From the NCBI RefSeq assembly GCF_003352835.1, contig NZ_QLVD01000023.1, positions 248,001-312,000 on the forward strand: 64,000 bases of DNA. Direction: 5' to 3'. The notes beneath the pieces were generated by a model. That model was given only the letters and a program-made list of their open reading frames with translations. It searched no databases and had not been told where the DNA came from. The position numbers and the translations under genes are program-made. The first letter of the stretch is position 1, and each line of letters starts with the position of its first letter. This document shows, piece by piece, positions 7,953-15,391 of this stretch. The stretch comes from Ornithinimicrobium murale (GTDB lineage Bacteria > Actinomycetota > Actinomycetes > Actinomycetales > Dermatophilaceae).

Positions 7953-9235
7953 CCGCGCTCCTGCTGGCCGGAGCCCGTCCGGTCCTGCTCCTGCGCCAGG
8001 TCGGCCTCGATCTCCCCCAGCGGGCGCAGCGGCAGGACGGACACCCGCGAGCCGGTCGCCACGTCGGTGACCTCGGCCGGGACGACGGCCAGGCCGTCGG
8101 CGAGCGCCAGCCCACCGACCAGGTGGGAGCCCGGCCCACCAACGGGCGCCACGGCATACGCCCCGCTGGTGTCCCGACTCAACCGGACCCGGTGATATTG
8201 CTGGCGCCCCTCCGGTGAGGACCACCCCTCCAGGACCACCGCCGGCAGGGTGACCGCCTCGTAGCGCTGCCCGGCCAGGGCCGCGAGGGCCGGCCGGACG
8301 AAGACCTCGAAACTGACCAGCACACTCACCGGGTTGCCCGGCAGGGTGAAGACAGGCACCTTGCGCCGCCCCAGCAGGCCGAACCCCTGGGGCTTGCCGG
8401 GCTGCATGTCCACCTCGGTGAACTCCATCGAGCCGGCGCCGGTCAGGACCGACTTCACCGCGTCGTAGGACCCGCCCTTGCTCACGCCGCCGCTGGTGAT
8501 CACCAGGTCCGCGTGCCCCAGGTGGTGCTCGATCTCCGCCTTGATGGCCTTCTCGTCGTCCGGCAGGTGGCCGCCGTGCACCGCGAAGTGGCCGGCAGCC
8601 CGGGCCAGCGCGATGAGCATCGGCCCGTTGGAGTCGTGGATCTGCCCCGGGCCGACCGGCTCCCCCACCGGCACGAGCTCGTCCCCGGTGGAGAGGACCA
8701 CGACGCTGAGCTGACCGGTGGCCCGGACCTCGGCCACCCCGGCGGAGGCGAGCACCGCCACCTGGGCCGGGCCGATCCGGGTCCCGGCCGACAGGATCAC
8801 CGATCCCGCCCGCACGTCCTCCCCCGCGGCCCGGACGTTCGCGCCCACCTCGACGGCTCGGGTGATCATCACCTCGCGCGGGTGCCCGTCGGTGTCCTCG
8901 ACACGCACCACCGCGTCGGCGCCGTCCGGCACCGGGGCGCCGGTCAGGATCCGCCAGGCATGGAAGTCGCGGTGGGTGAGCGCCCGACCGTCACCGGCGG
9001 GGATGTCGCCCAGCACCGGCAGCACCCGTGGCTCCTCGGGGGTGACACCGGCGATCTCACGGGCGCGGACGGCATACCCGTCCATCGCCGAGTTGGCGAA
9101 GCGCGGCAGGTCGACGGGGCTGGTCACGTCCTCGGCCAGCACCAGGCCGTGGGCCCGGCTCAACGGCACGGTCCGCGCCGGGACCGGACTGATCTGGGCG
9201 AGCACCGCCTCCAGGTGCTCAGCGACGGAGGTCAC
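7949..9235 (-). CDS. moeA: Molybdopterin molybdenumtransferase MoeA
   Basis: A 428-residue enzyme inserting molybdate into adenylylated molybdopterin. The N-terminal domain reads LVLAEDVTSPVDLPRFANSA followed by MDGYAVRA, the usual MoeA signature. The MPT-binding core has STGDELV, IHDSNGPMLIAL and TSGGVSKGGSYDAVK, and the C-terminal domain has GLLGRRKVPVFTLPGNPVS. The length is normal. Start GTG 9235 overlaps the galU stop (GTGA), so galU, moeA, moaC and the GNAT gene form one translationally coupled chain. Confidence 0.96.
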   Translation of the reverse strand: MTSVAEHLEAVLAQISPVPARTVPLSRAHGLVLAEDVTSPVDLPRFANSAMDGYAVRAREIAGVTPEEPRVLPVLGDIPAGDGRALTHRDFHAWRILTGAPVPDGADAVVRVEDTDGHPREVMITRAVEVGANVRAAGEDVRAGSVILSAGTRIGPAQVAVLASAGVAEVRATGQLSVVVLSTGDELVPVGEPVGPGQIHDSNGPMLIALARAAGHFAVHGGHLPDDEKAIKAEIEHHLGHADLVITSGGVSKGGSYDAVKSVLTGAGSMEFTEVDMQPGKPQGFGLLGRRKVPVFTLPGNPVSVLVSFEVFVRPALAALAGQRYEAVTLPAVVLEGWSSPEGRQQYHRVRLSRDTSGAYAVAPVGGPGSHLVGGLALADGLAVVPAEVTDVATGSRVSVLPLRPLGEIEADLAQEQDRTGSGQQERG

Positions 9236-10137
9236 CTCGCATCGCCCCGCACGAAGTCATCCAGCCAGGAGGTGAAGTCCGCGCCCAGCTCCGGGTGCTC
9301 CCGCCCCAGCCGCACCACCGCCTTGAGGTAGTCGAGGCGGTCACCGGTGTCATACCGCCGTCCACGGAAGACGACGCCGGTCATCCCCGCGCCCTCACCC
9401 TCTGCGCCCGCGAGCTCGAGCAGGGCGTCGGTCAGCTGGATCTCTCCGCCCCGTCCCGGCTCGGTGTGCTCCAGCACGTCGAAGACGCGCGGGTGCAGCA
9501 CATAGCGGCCGATGACCGCCAGGTTGGAGGGCGCCTCCTCCACGGGGGGCTTCTCCACCAGGCCGGTGATGCGCACCACGTCCTGCCCCTCGTCGTCGGG
9601 CTCGATCGCTGCGCAGCCGTAGAGACTGACCTGGTCGGGTGGCACCTCCATCAGCGCCACGACCGACCCGCCCCGCTCGGCCTGGACCTCGATCATCTGC
9701 TCCAGCAGGTGGTCGCGCTCGTCGATCATGTCATCGCCCAGGAGCACCGCGAAGGGCTCGTCCCCGACGTGCGAGCGCCCGCAGAGCACCGCGTGCCCCA
9801 GCCCCTTGGGCACGCCCTGGCGCACGAAGTGCACCTCGATGTCGGTGCTGGCGTTCACCCGGTCGAGCCGTTCCTGGTCGCCCTTGGCCTCCAGCGCGCG
9901 CTCCACCTCGGGGTGACCGTCGAAGTGGTCCTCGATCGCGCCCTTGCCGCGACCGGTGACCATCAGCACGTCGGAGAGTCCGGCGCGGACCGCCTCCTGC
10001 ACGATGTACTCGATGGCAGGCCGGTCGACGACGGGCAGCAGTTCCTTGGGCACGGCCTTGGTCGCTGGCAGGAACCGGGTGCCGAGGCCGGCCACCGGGA
10101 TGACTGCCTTGCGCGGGCGCGGGGTGGGCTCGCTCAT
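9232..10137 (-). CDS. galU: UTP-glucose-1-phosphate uridylyltransferase GalU
   Basis: A 301-residue cytosolic nucleotidyltransferase making UDP-glucose for cell-wall and glycolipid synthesis. It begins KAVIPVAGLGTRFLPATKAV with the nucleotide-binding motif, then VPKELLPVVDRPAIEYIVQE, FVRQGVPKGLGHAVLCG, FAVLLGDDMID with the metal-binding Asp, and GLVEKPPVEEAPSNLAVIGR. ATG 10137 is the natural start; a long upstream extension in the same frame has no family similarity. It is the first gene of the Moco/sepX run and is divergent from the folate gene, with 54 bases between them. Confidence 0.96.
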   Translation of the reverse strand: MSEPTPRPRKAVIPVAGLGTRFLPATKAVPKELLPVVDRPAIEYIVQEAVRAGLSDVLMVTGRGKGAIEDHFDGHPEVERALEAKGDQERLDRVNASTDIEVHFVRQGVPKGLGHAVLCGRSHVGDEPFAVLLGDDMIDERDHLLEQMIEVQAERGGSVVALMEVPPDQVSLYGCAAIEPDDEGQDVVRITGLVEKPPVEEAPSNLAVIGRYVLHPRVFDVLEHTEPGRGGEIQLTDALLELAGAEGEGAGMTGVVFRGRRYDTGDRLDYLKAVVRLGREHPELGADFTSWLDDFVRGDAR

Positions 10138-10191
10138 GGCCCACACCCTAGTGGTCGGGGCGCAGCGGGTCAGGTCGGGGAGAATGGCCGG

Positions 10192-10800
10192 ATGGACGAT
10201 GTGCGTGCCGCCAAGAAGCAGGCTCGGTCCCGCGTGCGAGCCCGCCGCCGGGACCTGGTCGAGCGACAGGGTGTGGCGGAGCGGGCGGAGCAGGCGAGCG
10301 CGCTCGCGAACGCGTTCCTCACCTGGGCCCGGGGGTATGCCGAGGGGCTGGGTCGAGGGGACCTCTCCGGCCTGGTCGTCACGGCCTTCGACCCGATGCC
10401 GACCGAGCCGCCCGTCCACGCGCTGGTGGCCGCGGCACGGGAGGCCGGGATGCGGGTGCTGCTGCCGGTGACCGTCCGCGAGGACACCCGGTTGGACTGG
10501 GTGACGGCCGGCGACCCGACGAGTGAGGTGCAGGGCCCCGAGGCGCTGCTCGGGGTGGATATCGCCCTGATCCCGGGGCTGGCCGTGGACCTCTCCGGGC
10601 ACCGCCTGGGCCAGGGCGGCGGCTACTACGACCGGGCCCTGCCGCTGGTGCGGCCGGGGGTGCCGGTCGTCGTCGCCCTGCACGACCACGAGTTCCCGAC
10701 CCACGCCGCCCCGGAGCTGGCCGTGCCGCACGCGCCCCACGACATACCGGTCGATGGGGTGCTGACCACCGCGGGAGTGACGCGGCTGCCGGTGGGCTAG
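10192..10800 (+). CDS. 5-formyltetrahydrofolate cyclo-ligase
   Basis: A 202-residue ATP-dependent enzyme converting 5-formyl-THF to 5,10-methenyl-THF, a folate salvage step. It begins MDDVRAAKKQARSRVRARRR, the standard basic N-terminal helix, and contains VDIALIPGLAVDLSGHRLGQ and GGGYYDRALPLV, the ATP and folate binding signature of the family. The start at ATG 10192 gives the normal length. It is convergent with the penicillin acylase gene, and their TAG stop codons overlap by two bases. Confidence 0.95.
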   Translation: MDDVRAAKKQARSRVRARRRDLVERQGVAERAEQASALANAFLTWARGYAEGLGRGDLSGLVVTAFDPMPTEPPVHALVAAAREAGMRVLLPVTVREDTRLDWVTAGDPTSEVQGPEALLGVDIALIPGLAVDLSGHRLGQGGGYYDRALPLVRPGVPVVVALHDHEFPTHAAPELAVPHAPHDIPVDGVLTTAGVTRLPVG

Positions 10801-13424
10801 GGCCGCAGGAACAGCGTGTGGGCCGCGTCCTTCTCGACCGCCGCGCGGCTGTGCACCCAGGGGAAGGTCTCGTTGGCCAGCCAGGCGGAGGTCTGGTCGT
10901 TGTAGTTGGGGTGGAACGGGTGGCCGGAGTTGCCGCCCAGGTTGACCCAGGTCGAGGCGTCCAGGTCGGCCAGGTCGACCACCATGCGCATCGAGGGGCC
11001 GGAGGTCACGCGGAAGCTGTTGGAGCCCGCCTCCCAGTTGAAGGCATTGACCAGGGAGGACCCGCCCGGCGCCGGGAACGGTCCCTCGTTGAAGGCCCAC
11101 CGCACGATGCCGGGGATGTCATCCCCACCGAGCACCTCGTGGCGCATCGGGACGTTGTGCAGCTCACCCCACACCCAGGAGTCGGGGTCCTTGCCGCTGC
11201 GCTTGGTCAGGTCGAGGCGCGCGTTGATCATGGCCTGGCGCAGGATCTCGTCGCGGGTCTCGACCACGCCGGCGGTGCGCTGGTCGTCCCACCAGTCGTC
11301 CTCGGGACGGTCCAGCAGGTTGGTGATGACCAGCATCCACCGGGAGTTGCCGTCCGCGGCCAGGTCGGCGGGCAGCTCGTCGTCGAAGGTGAGGTCGAGG
11401 ATGTTGGCCCAGACCGCGTAGTAGTACATCGCGGCCGCCGACTGCTCCCCGTCGACCGGTGCGGTGCGGTCCCAGTCGGCCAGCATCTGCTGCGGCTCGC
11501 GATAGAAGTCGGAGTTGGGGACCTCCACCTCCAGCAGGGCAGGCACGAGCTCGTCGGCGAAGGCGTTGCGGGTGTCGCCCTGGATCTCGCGCATGTCGTC
11601 GGTGGTCAGCGGGCCCTCGGCCAGTTTCTCCGCCAGCACGTCGGCGATCCGTTGGGCCCGGTAGCCCTTGTCGGACTCGGTGGTCAGGAAGGGGCGACTG
11701 CCCTCGGTCACTGCCTGGTTGGCTGTGACGATGACCCCGTCGGCGGGGTTGAACGCGTGCGGCATCTGGCTGAACGGCACCCAGCCCTTCCAGTCGTAGG
11801 CCGGCAGCCAGCCCTGGGCGGGGTAGAAGCCGGGCGGTGCGCCGTTGGTGCTGGTCTCCCGGATCGGGACCAGGCCCGGCGCCTGGTAGCCGATGTTGCC
11901 CTGCGTGTCGGCATAGATGAGGTTCTGGCTGGGCACCGCGAACTTGCGGGCGGCGTCGCGGAAGGAGTCCCAGTCGGTGGCGGTGTTGAGCTGGAACACG
12001 GCGTCGGCGGTGCGGGTGACCTCCAGGCCCGTCCACGCCATCGACACGTCGTAGGAGGTGAGTGACTCCACCCCATTGATCGGCGCGGTCTGGCCGGCCG
12101 CACGGACCGAGTCGATCACGTCGGAGAGGATCGGGCCGTGGCGGGTCTCCCGCACGGTGAGCGAGACGTCCTCGCCACCGGCCACCTTGAGCACCTCGGT
12201 GCGCTGCTCGATCGGCTCCCAGGCGTTCCCCCGGCGGACCTGACCGTCCTCGTTGGTCTCCTCGAGGTAGAAGTCGGTCACGTCCGGGTCCAGGTTGGTC
12301 AGGCCCCACGCGATGTCGTTGTTGTGGCCGATGATCACACCCGGGAACCCGGCGAAGGTGAAGCCGGTGACGTCGAACGGGCAGGCGGCGCTGACCTCGC
12401 GGCAGTGCAGCCCGGTCTGCATCCAGATGCCCGGCTGGGTGATGCCCAGGTGCGGGTCGTTGGCCAGCAACGGCATGCCGGACTCGGTGTGCTCGCCGGA
12501 GACCACCCAGGCGTTGGAGCCGATCCCCGCTCCCTCGCCGAGCAGGTTGGGCACCGCGTCCAGCGCACCGAGCGTGCTGTCGTAGGCCGCGGCCACCTCG
12601 GCCGGGACCGGGCCCCCACCGGGTGCGTCGGGTTCGCCGTCGGCGCCGGGAGCCGTCGGGCTGGGGGCCGCACCGCGGGTGCCTTCATCCGAGGGCGCTG
12701 GCAGCGGCTCGGGCTTCCACTCGTCCTCGGAGAGGATCGGGGCGTTGGTCTCGTGGGGGTAGTCCGGGTAGAGCGAGGCCAGCTGGCCGCGGGACAGCTG
12801 CCCGACCAGGCGGGCACGGGCGAGCTCGTCGGTGTAGTTGCCCCGCAGGTCCCAGGCCATCGCCTTGAGCCAGGCCAGGGAGTCCACGTCGTCCCAGGGA
12901 CGAATCCGGTAGTCCGGGACGCTCTGTCCCAGCACGACATACTCCAGCGCCACCTGCGAGGGCGACCCCTTGTCCGTCAGGTAGGCGTTGACCCCGGCCG
13001 TGTAGGCCGACAGATAGCGGCGGGTGTCCGCACCCAGCTTGGGCAGTTCCTGCTCGGCGACCCGCCGCCAGCCCATGGTCCGGATCACCCGGTCGGTCTC
13101 CACGCCCGGCTCGCCCACCAGCTCGGCGAGCCGTCCCGCGGTCACGTGCCGGCGCAGGTCCATCTGGAAGAACCGGTCCTGGGCCGCGGTGAACCCCTGA
13201 GCCATGAACAGGTCCTCGGACGTGTCGGCGTAGATGTGGGTGACTCCGCGGTCGTCCCGCAGGACCTCCACCTCGGAGGTCAGCCCCGCGACGGTCAGCT
13301 CCCCGTCGGCCTGTGGGAACGAGCGGCGCACCAGGCCGACGCCCAGGACGAAGGCAGCGACGATCACCAGCACCAGGGTCGCAGCCAGGGGGACGACGAC
13401 ACGACGCAGGAGACTTCGGGGCAC
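10797..13424 (-). CDS. Penicillin acylase family N-terminal nucleophile hydrolase
   Basis: An 875-residue envelope or exported amidohydrolase. After a basic start (RSLLRR) comes one hydrophobic span, PLAATLVLVIVAAFVLGVGL, then the alpha-chain region with LTSEVEVLRDDRGVTHIYAD and FMAQGFTAAQDRFFQMDLRR. The autoprocessing site is GIGSNAWVV, where the Ser (residue 303) becomes the beta-chain nucleophile. Further family marks are LLANDPHLGI and GVIIGHNNDIAWGLTN. The linker before the site is rich in Pro, Gly and Ala and would be removed during maturation. Substrate could be an acyl-homoserine lactone, a peptide or a beta-lactam amide; sequence does not decide. ATG 13463 is an alternative start. 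Confidence 0.93.
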   Translation of the reverse strand: MPRSLLRRVVVPLAATLVLVIVAAFVLGVGLVRRSFPQADGELTVAGLTSEVEVLRDDRGVTHIYADTSEDLFMAQGFTAAQDRFFQMDLRRHVTAGRLAELVGEPGVETDRVIRTMGWRRVAEQELPKLGADTRRYLSAYTAGVNAYLTDKGSPSQVALEYVVLGQSVPDYRIRPWDDVDSLAWLKAMAWDLRGNYTDELARARLVGQLSRGQLASLYPDYPHETNAPILSEDEWKPEPLPAPSDEGTRGAAPSPTAPGADGEPDAPGGGPVPAEVAAAYDSTLGALDAVPNLLGEGAGIGSNAWVVSGEHTESGMPLLANDPHLGITQPGIWMQTGLHCREVSAACPFDVTGFTFAGFPGVIIGHNNDIAWGLTNLDPDVTDFYLEETNEDGQVRRGNAWEPIEQRTEVLKVAGGEDVSLTVRETRHGPILSDVIDSVRAAGQTAPINGVESLTSYDVSMAWTGLEVTRTADAVFQLNTATDWDSFRDAARKFAVPSQNLIYADTQGNIGYQAPGLVPIRETSTNGAPPGFYPAQGWLPAYDWKGWVPFSQMPHAFNPADGVIVTANQAVTEGSRPFLTTESDKGYRAQRIADVLAEKLAEGPLTTDDMREIQGDTRNAFADELVPALLEVEVPNSDFYREPQQMLADWDRTAPVDGEQSAAAMYYYAVWANILDLTFDDELPADLAADGNSRWMLVITNLLDRPEDDWWDDQRTAGVVETRDEILRQAMINARLDLTKRSGKDPDSWVWGELHNVPMRHEVLGGDDIPGIVRWAFNEGPFPAPGGSSLVNAFNWEAGSNSFRVTSGPSMRMVVDLADLDASTWVNLGGNSGHPFHPNYNDQTSAWLANETFPWVHSRAAVEKDAAHTLFLRP

Positions 13425-13482
13425 GCTCCGAGCGTATGCCACCGAATCGGTCCCGGCGTGCATCCGACGTACAATCGGCTCC

Positions 13483-13812
13483 GTGCCGACCTACTCCTAT
13501 GCCTGCAAGGACTGCGACAACGCTTTCGACATCCAGCAGGCCTTCAGCGACGACGCCCTGACCGTGTGCCCCCAGTGCGGTGGAACGCTGCGCAAGCGCT
13601 ACGGCTCGGTCGGTGTCGTCTTCAAGGGCTCGGGGTTCTATCGCACCGACTCCCGCAAGGGTTCGGTCGCCGCCTCGTCCTCGACCAGCGACACCTCCTC
13701 GGGCGGCTCTGCCGACACCTCGAGCTCCTCCAGCAGTGGCTCCTCGTCCACAGCCAGCAGCTCGAGTGACGCCTCGTCCACAGGCTCGGCCGCGAAGGCC
13801 GCGACTGCCTGA
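13483..13812 (+). CDS. FmdB-family zinc ribbon protein with Ser-rich tail
   Basis: A 109-residue protein starting at GTG 13483. Residues 1-45 form a zinc ribbon with two CxxC pairs (YACKDCDNAF and TVCPQCGG) and the sequence VVFKGSGFYRTD typical of FmdB regulatory-domain proteins. The second half is a low-complexity Ser/Thr/Ala/Gly tail with no fold. The family is widespread in actinobacteria, usually upstream of a SAF-domain protein and mscL as here; its role is poorly defined. It is divergent from the penicillin acylase gene. Confidence 0.9.
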   Translation: MPTYSYACKDCDNAFDIQQAFSDDALTVCPQCGGTLRKRYGSVGVVFKGSGFYRTDSRKGSVAASSSTSDTSSGGSADTSSSSSSGSSSTASSSSDASSTGSAAKAATA

Positions 13813-13833
13813 GAGGTTCCCTAACCTCCAGGG

Positions 13834-14466
13834 GTGACCAGGCCCCCACGACTGCCCCTGCGCGGGCGCGACCGCCGCTCGGTGTGGCGTCGTGGCCTCG
13901 CGCGCAAGACACTCGCGGCACTGCTCCTCGGTGCAGGGGTGTATGCCGGGACAACCGTTCTGGCTCCACCAGCACCTGATCCCGGGTCACCCGTCCTGGT
14001 GGCCAGCTCGGACGTTGCCGTGGGGGCGGCCCTAGACCCCGGGAGCGTGCGGTCGGTCCGGGTGCCGGACCATCTGGTGCCCGATGGTGCCCTCACCGAG
14101 GTGGCCCAGGGTGCCCTCACGACGGCGCCCCTGCGAGCGGGCGAGATCCTGACCGACCTGCGCATCGCACCCGACGGCCCGCTGGAGGGGCTGGATCCCG
14201 GCCTCGTGCTCGCACACCTGCCGCTGACCGTCCCTGACCTGGCCGGCAGCCTGCACCCCGGGCTGCGGGTCGATGTCCTCACCACCGTGGACGGCACGGT
14301 CCTGGCGAAGGAGGTGCTCCTGGTCCAGCAGGTGCGGGGCCCGGAGTCGGGCAACGACACCGTCAGTTTCCTCGTCGCGGTGACACCTGAGGAGGCGAGC
14401 CGGCTCGCCGTCGCCGGGAGCAGCGAGGCGCCCGGGGCGGGCCTCACCGTTGTCCTGCGTCGTTAA
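13834..14466 (+). CDS. SAF-domain (CpaB/RcpC-like) membrane-anchored protein
   Basis: A 210-residue protein from GTG 13834, 21 bases after the FmdB stop, so probably cotranscribed with it. A basic N-terminus and one hydrophobic span (TLAALLLGAGVYAGTTVL) anchor it. The outer part has a SAF domain (LVASSDVAVGAALDPGSVRS, then LRAGEILTDLRI) and a second beta-rich part like RcpC/CpaB, the Flp-pilus assembly proteins. No pilus genes are nearby, so a pilus role is not supported; actinobacteria often carry this stand-alone version. Confidence 0.85.
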   Translation: MTRPPRLPLRGRDRRSVWRRGLARKTLAALLLGAGVYAGTTVLAPPAPDPGSPVLVASSDVAVGAALDPGSVRSVRVPDHLVPDGALTEVAQGALTTAPLRAGEILTDLRIAPDGPLEGLDPGLVLAHLPLTVPDLAGSLHPGLRVDVLTTVDGTVLAKEVLLVQQVRGPESGNDTVSFLVAVTPEEASRLAVAGSSEAPGAGLTVVLRR

Positions 14467-14655
14467 ACAACAGGTATGCCATCGGTGAATCTTGCGCATT
14501 GAAGGGTGCGCACCATCGGCAAGAATGCGTCTCAACGTCGCCCGAATGGTGAGATTACCTGTCGCGCTGCGCTATTGTCTGCCTCGCCCTGCGCCAGCGT
14601 CGGCTCAGGTTCATTGTTTGACGAGCGCCCCGAGGGGCGTGAACTCGGAGGAATT

Positions 14656-15048
14656 ATGATCCAGGGATTCAAAGATTTCATCATGCGGGGCAACATCGTC
14701 GACCTTGCGGTCGCGGTCGTCATCGGCACGGCGTTCGCAGCCGTCGTCGATGTCGTCGTCAGCAGCCTCATCACCCCGCTGCTCAACGCCATGGGCGGAG
14801 CCGAGGCCAGCGGCCTGGGCTTCGAGATCATCAGCGGCAACGCGGCCACCTACATGGACTTCGCGGCGATCATCAACGCGCTGATCGTGTTCCTGCTGAC
14901 CGCTGCCGTCGTCTACTTCGTCATCGTGGTCCCGATGAACAAGGTTAACGAGCGGATGGGCTATGGCGCCGAAGAGGAGGAGGCCCCGGCCGAGGACGTC
15001 GCCCTGCTCACCGAGATCCGCGACCTGCTCGCCCGCCGCACCATCTGA
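14656..15048 (+). CDS. mscL: Large-conductance mechanosensitive channel MscL
   Basis: A 130-residue inner-membrane channel that opens under hypo-osmotic shock. It starts IQGFKDFIMRGNIVDLAVAV, the typical N-terminal helix and first membrane span including the pore-lining Gly/Ala/Val pattern. The second span is INALIVFLLTAAVVYFVIVV, and the cytosolic helix ends in LLTEIRDLL, the conserved MscL C-terminus. The ribosome binding site GGAGG lies five bases before ATG 14656. The 189 bases upstream are non-coding and presumably hold its promoter. Confidence 0.97.
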   Translation: MIQGFKDFIMRGNIVDLAVAVVIGTAFAAVVDVVVSSLITPLLNAMGGAEASGLGFEIISGNAATYMDFAAIINALIVFLLTAAVVYFVIVVPMNKVNERMGYGAEEEEAPAEDVALLTEIRDLLARRTI

Positions 15049-15143
15049 GGCAGGTGCCCTCGCTCGCTGCACCGGCTCCCATTGTCCGCCGCCTGACGCC
15101 GGCTGTGACGGCAGCAGGCAGTGAGGCCAGCACCTACGCGCCA

Positions 15144-15174
15144 GGGCCCGGTCCCCCCCTCGGGGGCCGGGCCC
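15144..15174. terminator. Hairpin terminator between convergent genes
   Basis: GGGCCCGG (15144-15151) pairs with CCGGGCCC (15167-15174), with an inner C run facing a G run. It lies between the mscL stop and the end of the 66-aa minus-strand gene and probably terminates transcripts from both sides. Confidence 0.65.
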
Positions 15175-15190
15175 CGGCCGTGTCCGTCTG

Positions 15191-15391
15191 TCATTCCCAG
15201 TGAGGCGGGCGCTGGTCTCGCCACCACTGGTCGAGGCCCACCTCCTGAGCCGTCCCCTCCGCGGTGGGGGTCATCGCCTCGAGCTCGCCGTGCGGCTCGC
15301 TGAAATCGGGGGCATCCTCCGGCTGCGCGTTGGTGGCAGGGGCCACGACCCGGCGGTGCCGACGCCGGCGCGGGGCCTCGTCCTCACTCAC
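15191..15391 (-). CDS. Small hypothetical protein, 66 aa, coupled to DUF4011 gene
   Basis: It begins at GTG 15391, overlapping the stop of the 1313-residue gene as GTGA, which strongly suggests translational coupling. The protein has a basic N-terminal patch (APRRRRHRR), an acidic middle and a Trp-rich C-terminus (DQWWRDQRPPHWE). No membrane span or known domain is visible. Its fixed coupling to a nuclease/helicase-like protein suggests a partner role, which is inference only. Confidence 0.65.
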   Translation of the reverse strand: MSEDEAPRRRRHRRVVAPATNAQPEDAPDFSEPHGELEAMTPTAEGTAQEVGLDQWWRDQRPPHWE

